DNA of 64,000 nt from Syncephalis plumigaleata (GCA_025201365.1 JAIXMF010000002.1:1488001-1552000), one strand, 5' to 3'; positions 1 to 12,434 are shown, numbered from the stretch's first letter. Numbers and translations are program-made. Notes: generated from the letters alone by a model not told the origin.

Positions 1-3000
1 GGAAACAAGGTCACATTGCAGCCAATTGTACTGGTAAGTAATAACAATAATAGCCTAGTATATAATATATCAATATTCATCATGATGTGTTCATATAGGA
101 TCTGCTGCCGATAAAGCAGCGAATATAAAGAGTGCAGCTGCTGGTGAAACGGAAAAACCATTTGTATTTCTACATGTCAATATATTACGAGAATATTTGG
201 AAATTGAATTACGACGTGAAGGCGCGGGATTCCCATTCGAATTCGAGCGTGCCATTGACGACTGGGTGTTTATGTGTTTCTTTGTGGGTAACGATTTCTT
301 ACCGCATCTTCCTTCATTGGAGATTCGCGAGGGTGCACTAGATGCTTTGATTGCCATTTGGAAGCGTGTTCTACCATTGATGGGCGGCTATGTTACGGAA
401 GATGGCTATGTAAGTGACAATACCATTGTTACTGTAATTAGACAATGAATGATATTAACCTTGTATATCATTGTGTAGATCAATTTAACGCGTGCTCAAT
501 ATTTACTTACAGAGCTAGGTAAAATTGAAGATAAGACATTCCAAGATCGACGAGAACGTAAGTTTTCTCATTATTACTACAAGTAAAACTATTACTAATG
601 GCGATATTGATAATAGGCGAGGAACGGCGTATGTTAGCGGCTAAACGTCGTAAGATACAAATCGTACGGAATTACCACGTTTTACCTCAGATCCAACGCC
701 ATCTATTGGACTTCCTCTATTCGCGCCAAATATACCAAATCCCAAGGCAAATGCATTCCGTAATGGTCCTGCTCCATTTGACAATCAAAGTGCAGCGCAA
801 AAGTTAAAGGCAGCATTGTCGGGCAATACTGTACCACCTGCTGCGGAAACTGAAGATGAATCATTAGTGGATGATGCTATGGAAGAAGAACAAGCTACTA
901 CCACTACTACTGGAGAAGTAGAAGTAGATGGAGAAGTAGATGATGGCGATAAACCATCCGATACTACATCCACCGAGCCAGCACATGCAGGCCAAAAGCG
1001 TAAATTGGAGGAATCACCCAATCCAAGTGAAGTCGGTATTGCTACACCCGGTGCCACTGTAACCGTTGCCGTAGGTAGTGGTGTCGATGAAGCCGACGAG
1101 GCAAGTGATGCCGAACCAGTGGATGACGTACGCATGTGGGAATCAGGATTCAAGGAGAGATATTATCGACAGAAATTCGGTGTAGAACTATCCGATGACG
1201 CGTTTAGACGCGAGATCATCTACAAATACGTAGAGGGACTATGCTGGGTACTACGCTATTACTATCAGGGATGTCCCTCTTGGAAGTGGTACTACCCGTA
1301 TCATTACGCACCATTTGCCTCTGACTTTGTGGACATTGCCTCATTCGATATACAATTTGAATTGGGTACACCATTCCGTCCGGTAGAGCAGCTAATGGGC
1401 GTATTACCCGCGGCAAGTCGTGCTCATATTCCATCGCCATTCCATCGATTGATGACCGATCCCGACTCGGAGATTATCGATTTCTATCCGGTAGATTTCG
1501 ATTTAGACATGAATGGCAAGAAACACTTGTGGCAAGGTAAGTTACTATACTATTATAGGATAGAATAATTACTAAATAGCCTATTATTGATAGCGGTCAT
1601 TCTGTTACCCTTCATTGATGAACAACGTCTACTCAATGCAATGACGCCCATCTACAATGAATGGACGAAGATGAGAAACAACGTAATACACCCGGACAAG
1701 ATTGGCTAATGATCGGTCGACGTAACAAGCTATACGAGCAATTGTGTACACTCTACACGAAGAATAGGATGAGGTAAATGATATGCACATTGTATATCTA
1801 TTAATACTAACATATTTATATATATATATATATACTCATATAGGCAATCGTTATTGATACTAAACTAAGTTTACGTATGAGTGGTATGGCAGCTAGAGAA
1901 AAGGATTTCATACCAGAGACCACATTCCAATCACCACTTAAGAAGCATGGCTATCCTGACCTGATGAATAACCGAGCATTAGCGTAAGTAATCACATTAT
2001 AGTATTACACTTGACTAATACTATTCATCAATAGGGTAACCTACGAGATGTTGACTCTATCCGATGGTAGTCGATACAAAGCACGATTATTGCCGGGTAT
2101 CAAATTTGATACTAAAGTATTAACACGAGATGATATTGAATCAGTCATGAATGGACCACCACAACGTGGTAGAGGAAGAGGAAGAGGAGGCAATATGGGC
2201 GGTGGTGGTTATCGAGGAGGACATGGTTATCATGGTTATAATAATCATTACAATAATCAGAATACAGGATATCAACGAAGACCCTATCAACAACGTGGTG
2301 GTGCCAATCATTATAATCATAATCATAATAATAGCAATTAGTAAGTTAATCATCTATAGTAATCATTAATAACAGACATCTAATCATTATCATATAGTAA
2401 TAATGCACCTATTCATTATTCTAATATGAACTATAGTATGACACCTAATTACAATAGTGGTTATACACCAAGTACACCCAATCCATCTAACAATACGATG
2501 AACATGTCTACCGGTTACAATACAGCCATGTATAATCAACCAGCCACACAACCACCAAGTAATTCATGGCCTAATTCATATCAATACTATAATAATAGTA
2601 ATACAATGGGATCTAATCAGTACAGATCATCAACTACTGGTGTAGCTAATACTGCTACTACTACAAATAGTACAAATACTAATACAAATGATCCATACTT
2701 TGGTTATGATACAAGACGTCAACAACCACATTATCATCAACATCAACATCATCAACATCAACATCACGTACCCTATTATGGTGGTAATAATAATAGAGGA
2801 GGTAGAGGTGGTGGTGGTGGTGGCGGTAGAGGAGCAGGAAGAGGTGGTAGAGGTGGAGAGAATCATAGTGGTAGTAATAATTATTATCGTGGTGGTCGTG
2901 GGTGGTGGACATTATCATCAACGTGGTGGACATGTTCAACATCCACATCAACATCATTCTACCTCTTCCTATCGTCGTTATGTGTGTATATTGTTAAAGG

Positions 3001-3052
3001 GTGTATCCCACTTATTCACTCATATCTCGTCTCTTCTATCTTAATGATATAA
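1..3052 (+). CDS. RAT1: 5'-3' exoribonuclease 2 (RAT1/XRN2), 3' part of gene
   Basis: Nuclear 5'-3' exoribonuclease acting in RNA decay, rRNA/snoRNA trimming and torpedo termination (family knowledge). The 5' end lies outside the window. The first exon (1-33) reads [11 protein letters not shown], the end of the XRN2-type zinc knuckle that separates XRN2 from XRN1. Exon 99-409 holds [13 protein letters not shown] and [19 protein letters not shown], the second half of the catalytic core; [18 protein letters not shown] follows at 479-557. The conserved block with [15 protein letters not shown] lies near 1285-1330. The C-terminus (2150-2960) is low-complexity RGG/N/H-rich. Introns include 34-98, 410-478, 558-616 and about 1535-1593. 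Reading frame breaks appear near 650-690 (or this is a 41-bp intron, GTAAG..CTCAG), near 1660 and near 2900. The stop at 3052 therefore depends on the last one; the alternative frame ends at 3044. Identity is very secure, gene model moderately so. Confidence 0.93.
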
Positions 3053-3559
3053 TACTAGTGCAGTAGGATATGATTATTCAATAGTAGTTATTTACTGGTT
3101 ACTATTACTATTATTGTTATGGTTATGATGCATACTGGATATATACATATACATATACATATACATATCTATAGGAATTAAATGGTTCAATTGAAAGGTG
3201 TCTATTCTATCTATCTATCTATCTATCTATGTGTGTGTGTGTGTTTATGGGTCATTCATTATTTCAATAGTAGTCATATTATGGTATATAATCAATCATG
3301 AATAAACGTTTATTGTTATTGTTAATTAGTGTATAGATTAATGCGGCTTTATTATATTCAATTAGGTGATACTTTCCTCTTTATTATTATAATGATGATG
3401 ATGATGATTATCCACACATTAATGAATATTTACGTATATGTATCTATAGATATTTATCGTATCTATTGTGTAGAACTAGATAGTGATAAATAAAGATACA
3501 TATACCATAATACATTGTCATGATGAAACACGACTAGTGTGGTAATGCGAACAATAGAA
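3053..3559. repeat. Tail-to-tail spacer with microsatellites
   Basis: Convergent spacer between the RAT1 and septin stops. It holds ATACAT tandem units (about 3141-3170), a CTAT run followed by a GT run (about 3206-3244), and a GATGATGATGATGAT run near 3393-3408. AATAAA-like poly(A) signals occur on both strands. No coding sequence recognised. Confidence 0.6.
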
Positions 3560-5112
3560 TTATCCCTTATTGAGACGTGCCTCCAATGAGCGTAGTGCCT
3601 CTTCTTTGGCTAGTAGTTCTTGACGTTTCTCGGAGATCTCCCGTTGTACACGTAGTTCCTTTTCACGTAACTAATTAATAGAAAGTGATTAGTAACAATG
3701 CTATTTAGTACAATCATTCATGACTTACTCTCATTTCCTCGGCACGTAAATGTTCCTCCTTGATTCTAACGTGAGAGGTAGTCTCATCTTCATCTTCCTC
3801 TCTATAGAGAAGGGGAAAGAAAGAGCATTGACTATGAGTATTATGGTAGGTTATTCTAATCAAGATAACTTACTCGGATTCCTCGCCATCAACACCGCGA
3901 CTCAATTTCTCGGTACGATAATTCTCGTATAAGAAGTCGTGGGTAATCTCCTTAAGATCCGTTAGATGAGAGGAAAGCAACGCGTAGCGTAACTTGACAA
4001 AGTCACAATGTTCCGCTTCATCGACAATGGCCGTGCCCCAAGGGTAACGACGTACACGTACGGGTCCTTCATCCGTATCCTCGGTATCGTCACTACCAAT
4101 GATGGCAAAGGGTAGTAGAGCGCGTAGTTCACTATTCTCCTCGATGGTGTCGTCGTCATCTTCCTCGTCGTCATAGGGGAAATTATAGATAGGAATATTA
4201 TAATGTTCGATATCCTCCATGACTCGACGTTTGAAACTGGCCAATTCCGATCGTGTAAACGTGTCGGCCTTACCAATCACCGGGATGACATTGACACGGG
4301 GACCGAGACGACGCATCAGTTCAATATCGAGTTCACGTAGTCTACGTAAACAATAAAGCGATAATGAGTATCATCGCTTATTCTCAATAATAGCATAGTA
4401 ATGGCACTTACCCATGACCAGTAGGTGTAATAAAGTAGAGTAGGGTGTGGACACGATTATCACGGAATTTAGGATTACGCTTAATACGCGATTCCTCTTC
4501 TAGAATACTATCATATTGTCGTTCGACATAGGCGAGGATATCCTTGAATCCACTCTCGTTGTCGATACTATCACCGAATCCTGGTGTATCTACAATTGTA
4601 AGATTAATCTTGATATCTTCTTCCTCCAATTCTATATAGATAGATAAATAGATAGATAGTTAATTATCAACAAATAAACAAACAAATAAACAAATAAACA
4701 AGGTCTATTCCTCACCAACACTGTAGGGGCATATCCTTACTCCAGTCACCGTGGTGTCTGGTTCACGAGGAGGAAGCACCTGTGTTCGGCATAGTGTATT
4801 GACAAATGTAGTGCGACCCGAACCCGAAGCGCCTTATTAGAATAACGAGAAAGTGTCAATAGTTACGAGTTGCTGGTTAATATGACAATAGCATGGATTA
4901 TATCCTTTGTAGACCTACCTACAACCATAAGCGTGAACTGCAAGCCTTTCTTGGAGTTCTTTCTACGTGCACCAAGACGCTAAACACGTATAATAGTGAT
5001 ATAGATAGATAGATAGCATATAGCATATAGCGTATAGATATGAACGCGTTAGTTCACTTGTCATTATCATCATCTTTATCATCTTGCTTGTTATACTACT
5101 TACATGAGCCAT
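3560..5112 (-). CDS. CDC11: Septin, Cdc11-like
   Basis: Septin GTPase-fold subunit of membrane-associated filaments at division and growth sites. About seven exons join to about 350 aa starting MAHRLGARRK (ATG at 5112; first exon only 9 nt, followed by a phase-0 intron). Visible motifs: P-loop GASGSGRT (residues 24-31), switch II DTPGFGD, septin block DNRVHTLLYFITPTGHGL, G4 as GKAD, and the septin-unique region with RRYPWGTAIVDEAEHCDF. The C-terminus is a short charged coiled coil ending EARLNKG. The P-loop lysine is replaced by arginine (about residue 30). To my memory this occurs in the Cdc11/AspA group, whose members bind nucleotide poorly; that is why I favour that group. An acidic insert (DDEEDDDD) lies before the septin-unique element. 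All splice phases agree, so the gene looks intact. Confidence 0.93.
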
Positions 5113-6043
5113 ATTGAAAGTTAAATAGAGTAGGTAAGAATAATAATAACGAGGATGATGATGATAACGGTAAAAAGTAAGGAGTAAGAAGAGTAGATGG
5201 CGAAAGTGATAAAGTAATAGCGAGATAACTTGCGAAAGGGTGGAGGATGAAAACACGAGGAGATTGAATGGTGAACAAAATGGCCAAGGCCCACTGATTG
5301 GCTGTAATCCCATCATTGACCACATCCATTCATTTATTCGCACACACGCGTGCACACACACACACATATACATACACGCGCACGCATACTTTGATAGACG
5401 TATCTGCATGTCTGTAAGGATTGACAGCATATTACAATGCATCTTTTCTTACTGAAAGGATAGTAAGCTTACTACTAATGAAATACCTTGCATTTTACTT
5501 GTAAATACAAAGACATGAAAGGAACCAATTCTATTAGCTATGACGATCCATGTAGGCATACCAGTATTATTATTTGATTAATCCTAATGAACAAGTGAAT
5601 TAGCAATAAGCAACAACTCGGTTAACCATGATCGTTTACATAGGAGATTCGAATATGGTTCGAATGTTTAATCCATGAATATGACTTTATACAAATTAGT
5701 AACGAGTCATTTCGTTAAAAGTAAATAAAAGAATACTAATGCTAACTGTACGGTTCATTGCTTATACAGTTGTGAGTGGGTGAGACTGTTCATAAATATT
5801 ACGAGTATGATATCCATTGACATGATGCTTGCTCATATGTTTGTTGCTCTATATTGGTAGCGATATTGGTAGAATGAATGACCAATACTAAATGAGAAAC
5901 TATATTACATCAAATGAATGGAGTGATTGTCAGTCCTGCTATTACAAATACTCGCATACTCCATGATCATATGCTGTATTCGATGAGTATTGTGACTCGT
6001 GTATTTATTGAATAAACTATGATGACAATGCTTACGGTTAATG
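5113..6043. other. Septin upstream region, no gene seen
   Basis: About 0.9 kb upstream of the septin start. It contains an alternating CA/TG-rich stretch (about 5340-5390) and AT-rich sequence. At 5936-5980 lies a short block (ATTACAAATACTCGCATACTCCA with a few variable bases) that recurs at 22132-22175, beside the other repeat copy. I see no coding exon or RNA gene. Confidence 0.5.
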
Positions 6044-6811
6044 GCATAGGAGTAGCAACGAGTGAACGAAATGAATACACGATAAGCAATGTAATAAACA
6101 AGCAGTAGTTAGTAGAATGACGGACTTGTCACGAAGGAGCAAGGAATGAGCAAGGAAGAGTGCATGAACACGTATGCCAGTTTATTCGAAGAAGCAGCGT
6201 ATGCCTGTAAGTAAATAGAGTATGTAGATGGCAGTAAACAAATAAAATACAAATAAAAGCATGACGTAATGGTGGCATACAAACAGATGACGGAAAAGAG
6301 TGGTAAAGTAAACTGTGCATATTACAACGAGAACAGTGAACGCTTAAACATTGATAAATAAGCAGGACAGAGATAGAAGACAAAGGGCTAGAACGAACAA
6401 TAAACAACACTTATTGGTATAGTAATAATAACGACAAGTGAGCATGTAGATAGGTTAGAGCAAGAGGAAAACAAAGAGATAAATAAACGTCATAGAGATA
6501 GTATGGCAGAATAGCTGCTATTGGGAATGTGTATGCTAAAGTGAAAGAGGAAGTAAGTGGAATGTGAATAACACGAAGAAGACGCGTATTGTTGAGAAAG
6601 TAAATAGGTAAATAAAAGGAAAGGAATAACTAGCATATAATGAAGAGGAAGTGGACGCATGTCGTTGAATGACAAGTGGAATGTAGTTGACACAAAGAAG
6701 GCACTTACTATTTAGTGACAAGGGAAATGAGATTAGCACGAATAAGACAGTATGTGAAAGAAGTAAATGGCAAGGGGAAGGTAGTTGGCACGAATAAGAC
6801 AGTATGTGAAA
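6044..6811. repeat. Purine-rich strand-asymmetric dispersed repeat, copy 1
   Basis: The + strand is strongly purine-rich (AGTAAATAG, ACACGAAGAAGACG, AACAAG words). It matches 30765-31445 at roughly 90 percent by eye, and 23250-23440 in part. On the complementary strand it gives long hydrophobic Ser/Leu/Phe-rich open frames that lack domain features and that I regard as composition artefacts. No transposase, reverse transcriptase or terminal repeat is visible. Boundaries are approximate. Confidence 0.7.
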
Positions 6812-7325
6812 GAAGTAAATGACAAGGGGAATGAGCAATAGGTAGAATAGTGAATACATGCAGTGTGAAATGGGAATAGTGGCAAGCATGTGTATGTAGT
6901 GGGATGAGGTAGAATGATGGAAATAAATAGTCATAATGAATAAAGAGAGCGAAAGGGAGTGTATGAAAGTAAAGGTGGAATGAGGTGAGTAGCAAGATGG
7001 TACTAGTTGTATCTGCTTAGAGTAATGGTTAAAATAAAATATGTATGATGATATTGTCGAGCACTTGAATAAATAGATTCAGTATGCTAAGCATTCAACT
7101 ACATGTGTGATAAAGGAACAGTATATGCATTTATTAATGATTTGTGTATGTGCTGTTAGCATCATTTTGATTGTAAGAGTAATCGAGAATTAGAATAAAG
7201 CATAGAATTTATTTAGTATAGAATACATGTTGAGCAAAAGATGATTCAAGAAGGAAAGAAGAAAATAGTGTTACATATTTAACTAATGATATGTTAGTCA
7301 TGTATGTATTGAAATAGAAGCTTAC

Positions 7326-9532
7326 TTACCATTTGTAATTGATATTGGCCCGCTTGGCATCGCGCGGGTAGTTGGTGCGAGTTGGAGTGGATGGCATGTG
7401 TCGGTTGCGCTTGCGGGGTTGCTGTGCTGAAGCAGGTTGGCTTGTCTCTTCCGCCGCTAGCTCAGCAAGCCACGAGCAAGCCAGCGCATCATCCACGGTA
7501 TATCGCTCGTTGGCATTTACCTTAAGTAAATGGCAAATGAGCTCCATACCTAATCAATAGTTAGCAAATATAAATCCATAATAATTGTTTTACTTACACT
7601 CGTTGGTGACTTGCCCATTTTGATTAGAACCGCCAACATTCATTGCTAGAATGTTGCGGAACTGCTCGTAAATTCTGTGAGGCTGTATATATGGTAGTCT
7701 TCCTAATAATGGCATTGGTATTAGTATGAGTAAGTTGTAATTATCTAGTCACTTACCAAACAGCATCTCAAATAGTATTATGCCAAGGCTCCACATATCG
7801 GAGGCCTTGCCATACCCCTTCTTCATTAATGATGGCAATTCTAGAAAGTGTGCCAACTTTCGCTCCATGGCTTTGAACTCTGCCGCAATGACACGCCATT
7901 CTAAGCCGTACGTTGCGAACACCTCTGGCGCCATATAAGCCTTTGTGCCACCGAACTCAGTTATGAGCGATGTCGGTGGCACGAGTTCCTTGGTCAACCC
8001 AAAGTCGGCGTAGACCGCCGTGGGCGACTGACTGAACTCCAACAACAAGATGTTGTCAGGCTATAAAGAACACTGTTAGTCGTGATATGATGTACCGCTA
8101 ATAAATTAATACTTACCTTAATGTCTGGTGGTGCAATAGTGTTAGTAGTAAATGATATGTCAATAACAGTATTAGGAATTCATCAGTATAGCTTACCTCT
8201 GTGCACCATGTCATTGTCGTGCATGATCTAATAAATAATTAGTATTCTATCGTGATATTAGTGATAATGCAACTTACCTTGATGCCTTTTAGTAGTTGCT
8301 TGAATATTTTCTTCGCACATTCTTCTGGGATCATTCCATGAAGGCGAATGTAGCGGCCCAGATCCCCCCAGGCATGTTGTAGTATAACGTACATGCCACG
8401 GAAGGTAGTATGTGAAGCAGCTAGCTGGATAAAGTGGGGGCGGCCGCGTAGCCCTTGGAGCATGCTCACCTCTTGGAGCGCTATATTTTTGTGTTCACCA
8501 AGTAAAGAGAACTTGATCGCAACACGCTTACGCGTAGCGCGATTAATGCCCAGGTATACTGAGCCATATGCTCCCCTATGTAATTAACGTTAGTTAGCTT
8601 TTCGCCAATATTAGCATTCGGAAACTACTTACTCTCCCAGTTTCTTCTCAGTCATAATGTATTCCTTGTCCACTAACTATAATACAGCATTCGTTATTAT
8701 CGTTATCTTCAGGTTGTCATACAACTTACCTCATTGTATTTCTTATCATTACTGTTGTCCTTGACAGTCGTCGATTGCAACTTGTGCACAACGAACTTAG
8801 CTATTAATACAGGTATGGTTAATGATGGCCGTAGATTGTATTAGCCGTTTACTTACTTGCACAACCGGTAATGATGATATGGAAGCCTTCTGAAAACTGT
8901 TCTTGGCGGTCAACGTCTACTTTAACTCCTTCGACTACATATCGTATAAGTCATTGTGTATTGGGTGGTGTGGGTAACTTACCTTTTACAGATGGGAGCT
9001 TCTTGTTCTAGTTCTGGTGTTAGTGCTAGTAATAAACGCTTTAGTATGCTACCTACCTTAAACGTAATGTCCTCGTTGGTCTAAAGTGTAATTTATCAAT
9101 GTATACTATAGTTAGCGATATACTTGTGAAGCAGCTATTGTCGGCTTACCACTGCCAGCTCAAAGTAGACGCCCGGCAAGTTATTTATCTTGAGCGGGTA
9201 ATCACTATTTAAAACGGAGATATCATTAGTATATACGGGGCTTTAACGGTATAGTAGGACTTACCACAGCGTATTGTCGGACCCAATGCGGAGTGTCTGA
9301 CCTGGCGGCAATGTACGTTCTATGGGTTCTATGTACTTATTAGTAGTTACTCGTATAAACATTAGCGGTACATACCTGTGGCCTCAGCGTCGATAATCTC
9401 CAGCCACCAGACCATGTCCTCCTTCTCCTCTTCACACAGTGTATCCCAGCATTTTGGTAAATTTATATACAGCTTATCGCTCATGCGGGATGGAGATAGA
9501 CTTGCACTTGCGGTGGATGTAGAAGCAGACAT
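7326..9532 (-). CDS. FHA-like domain Ser/Thr protein kinase (CHK2/RAD53-like layout), copy 1
   Basis: About 14 exons. The N-terminus starts MSASTSTASASLSPSR (ATG at 9532). A beta-rich segment follows with LRIGSDN, LKINNLPGVYFELAV and FSEGFHIIITG, resembling an FHA domain but with few of its canonical residues. The kinase domain is complete: glycine loop GEGAYGSV, VAIKF lysine, QEVSML in helix C, catalytic HRDIKPDN, DFG (YADFGLTK), APE, and DMWSLGIILFEMLFG. Subdomain XI ends with ALACSWLAEL, then a basic tail. The IKP part of the catalytic loop is encoded by an 8-nt microexon (8117-8124), which restores HRDIK exactly. FHA plus kinase suggests the CHK2/RAD53/Dun1 checkpoint group, but the FHA match is weak, so function is inferred. 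It lies wholly within a duplicated segment. Confidence 0.82.
8117..8124 (-). other. 8-nt microexon encoding part of the kinase catalytic loop
   Basis: On the minus strand ACATTAAG is preceded by ..CACCACCAG and followed by GTAAGT. Inserting it between the exon ending ATGGTGCACAGAG and the exon beginning CCTGACAACATC gives VHRDIKPDNI in frame. Without it the catalytic loop is lost. The same microexon is present at 24791-24798 in copy 2. Confidence 0.85.
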
Positions 9533-12116
9533 ATTTGAGAGTGGTAGTAGCGTGAAACGTTAATTCGTTTAGTAAAAAGATAGCAGTTTGCTAGAAGCAA
9601 AAAGAAAACGAAAGAAGTTATTTCGTCATAGAGGAAGTGGATGAGTCAGGCAGATGAGATGGAGTGGATCGAATAGATGAAATGAGATGGAGCGGATCGG
9701 ATAGATGGAATGAGACGGAAGCGCCGGGTAGACGAGATCGATCATTGGGCCGCTATGTCTCACTTCTCGGCCAATGAGGTTGCAATCCGCACAGAGTTAA
9801 GCTGCTATTCATGTTGTGAGCGCTATAATCACGTGAAGCCGCTACTACGTGGCAATTGCGTGCAAATGATTAGCTTGTTTACTATGAGTAACTATCTCGC
9901 TAAGTTCTAGTGTCACTTATTTTATTATGCTTAGTTAATAAGGACAGGTATATCGCACGGGCCATGCACGCTTATGTACGTATTGCAACAACGTGTGTGC
10001 TATTACTCCTATTTCCATACTGGTTTTTTCTAGTACGCTGTAATCACGGCATTGCACACCCAACTGGGGGAACGCAGCTTAGGTCGTTTGACCCTCTAAA
10101 TCCAAGGACAAATAGCTATCCGTATCACTGAAACCTATCTTACTAAATAGGAAGGCCTTATCGTCTCTTTGATATCCTGTGCTGATTAGCCAATGACAGA
10201 AGCACTCATAACAGGTCAGTACACCCTTCATCGATAAGAACTGGATATCTTATGAGTGGTTGCTACAGCCACTTCTCTTTCTCTTTCTCTTTACTCTTCG
10301 CTTCGCCCTTCATTCTTCATTCCTTACTTTCTCTTTCCCTTTCTTTGTTTAAACATACACATAGCGAAATAGGTCAGTGCTCTGTAAACTGTTTGCGTGT
10401 AGCGTAGCGCTGAATGCTGTAATGAGCGTAGTTGACTCTTTTTCAACTCAGTGCAATGTCGGTACCTGTAACGGGTGTCGGTCTTCTACGCTACTTGCTT
10501 GCGGACATTCATATATTGGTATAATATGAAGCTACTGCAAAGCAGATGGTGAAATTGAATAAGACATACCCAGGCTTTAACTTAGTTTAGGATTCCTGGT
10601 CTTAAACAAAGTCAGCACTGCTTCTACAGGTCATTCAGTTGTTAATGTAGCTGGGTAGCCTCTCTATTATATGAGTATTATGAAATGTATCGGTTTGCAA
10701 ATGCTTAAACATAGAGCTTTATTCTATACTGATATGTGTTTAGGTTAATTTGCCATCATAATATCATTTAAGCTATGTTTTGCCGTGATATTTGATCATC
10801 ATGTTGCTGCCTTCGCTGGAGAAGGAAGCCTAGCTTACTTGATATTATGGTGACTGACACTATTTAATGATATGTTTCAGTGTGTGTTTAATCGTTCTTT
10901 ATTCGCGCTATCCTATTCAAACTGTAACATATCTATGTATTTCTATTCATTCTTCCTTGTATCATTCTATTCCAATGCTGCTATAATCCAGCGTATGTTT
11001 GCTTATTCCAATACTTAATGTCTACGCTATTCTATTTTATTGCTGTTTTTGCTTTATAATGCCTCTATGTATTTCTATTTCCTTCATCCAAACTATCTTT
11101 GATATTTGCTTATACATCGAAACCCTCCCTTTGCATCATCCCAATCCTTTTATTTGTTATGTTATGTCCCATTAGCACAGATACATTTGTATCAATGTGC
11201 TAATCTCCTGATCCCTTGTCTGCGCTTCGGTTAAATATATCATGAACCGCTACGGAGCGGCAACATCGTCAGTGGTAACATTGTCGCCTCCAATGTTACT
11301 TCAAGCTGCCAATGAGGTGTATGGCCATTTGTAATGAGTGGACCATATGCCAGCCCCCGTAGTTTTATTGTTGAATCTAATTACACTAGCATTCGGCAGT
11401 ATAGTGATATGTTTGTCGCAAGGCTCTTCAACCAATCCAGCATAGCGTTTGTTCACACCGGAAATGGCAGGTGGTAGGGCGCGGATATGATGGGGACATA
11501 ACATATCTTAACACTTTATTGTAATCCATTCATTTATTCATTCATAGTTATTAATCACAGGTAAGTTCATTTATTACGATATACTAACAATATTACAATT
11601 AGAACACTCAAACGTCAATGATGCTGGCTACATACTATTTCCATTCTATTCGGTAAGTTGACATTTCTATTCATTGCTAATGCAAGTGACAACATCCAGA
11701 CAATATGTACTAATTCCCATTCTAAATGTCAATCAACTATTATCCAACAATAACAACGACATAACGGGATAATCAATCATGCCAATACTTATTGCCAACA
11801 CTCATTGCCATCCATCATTGACAAGTATCCACTAGCAATATTAATAAACATGAATCAATTTGACCTCTATCGACATGTCATTATTGTATACCATTTACAT
11901 TGCTACTCTTTCTATTCTATATCCTTCTATCCCACTATTGCTTCATTACCTTCTACTTGCCAGATTAACATTGTATCTTAGCATACTCGTTCTTCTCTTT
12001 CATCTAGTATCAATCATTCCATACACTCATTCCATTCTACTATTCCGGCATTTCTATCAGTAATACAAGTCATTTATTCCATTCTACTACCATTATACAC
12101 ATAGCAATGAAGATTA
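9533..12116. other. Upstream and distal flank of kinase copy A
   Basis: No convincing gene. It holds imperfect tandem units (GATGAAATGAGATGGAG-type, about 9655-9715) and a dyad around 9741-9777 (TCATTGGGCC ... GGCCAATGA, carrying inverted CCAAT boxes). There is also a small plus-strand open frame (9710-9910, about 66 codons) shared with copy B. A CT-rich tract follows (about 10,265-10,350), then T-rich sequence and a short hairpin CCGCTACGGAGCGG near 11,250. All of it is represented in copy B. Confidence 0.5.
9741..9777. promoter_or_regulatory. Dyad with inverted CCAAT boxes upstream of kinase 1
   Basis: TCATTGGGCC and GGCCAATGA face each other across about 17 bp, roughly 210 bp upstream of the kinase start. 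CCAAT boxes bind NF-Y/HAP complexes in fungi. In copy B the arms are longer (GATCATTGG..CCAATGATC). Regulatory role is inferred. Confidence 0.35.
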
Positions 12117-12117
12117 A

Positions 12118-12434
12118 GTAAGTTTAATGGATCATGAAGAACTATGGTATTGCTCAAAGACTCGTTGATATTATTCAATAAGCAGTGATAACAATATAGC
12201 GGCAATAATAATAACACAAAAATATTTGCTATTGATTCTTAGTTGAGCAGCTTAACAAATACCAATATCGTATAATAGACGAACTGTCTATCATCATGTC
12301 GTCATCATAGTAATAATAATTTATAATATTCCCGAGAGCAGCCGGTGCAATCAGGATTGAACATCTACAATACAACACAGCATGTAATTATGTTGTAGCA
12401 ACAGTAATGATAACAAACAAATGCGAATGCTGTA
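12118..12434. other. Spacer between duplication end and PTPA
   Basis: About 320 bp of AT-rich sequence downstream of the PTPA stop. No gene recognised; similarity to copy B has already ended. Confidence 0.5.

Larger units (their letters stand above)
6812..12117. repeat. Segmental duplication, copy A (carries FHA-like kinase 1)
   Basis: Direct repeat with 23487-28799 (offset about 16,674). From about 6940 to about 9640 the copies are almost identical, introns included. Similarity stays about 98 percent to about 10,700, falls between about 10,700 and 11,500 (lowest around 11,230-11,500), then recovers to about 12,117, where it stops. The pattern suggests recent duplication or gene conversion centred on the kinase. 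Confidence 0.9.

Noticed and set aside
2630-3044. Alternative frames in the His/Asn/Gly-rich 3' end of RAT1 as separate genes
   Set aside because: They are low-complexity shadows of the RGG-rich tail; only the frame continuity question near 2900 was kept.
5640-5690. GGTTCGAAT resembling a tRNA B-box
   Set aside because: No matching A-box or cloverleaf can be folded around it.
6129-6995. Several minus-strand open frames rich in Leu, Ser, Phe, His that look like membrane proteins
   Set aside because: They come from pyrimidine-rich strand composition in the repeat, overlap each other in different frames, and have no conserved domain or exon structure. The same applies to 22376-23669 and to frames in the inverted-repeat arms (34023-35222, 37438-38580).
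9910-10131. 73-codon plus-strand frame identical in both duplication copies
   Set aside because: It has no ATG start, no recognisable domain, and identity is expected from the recent duplication.
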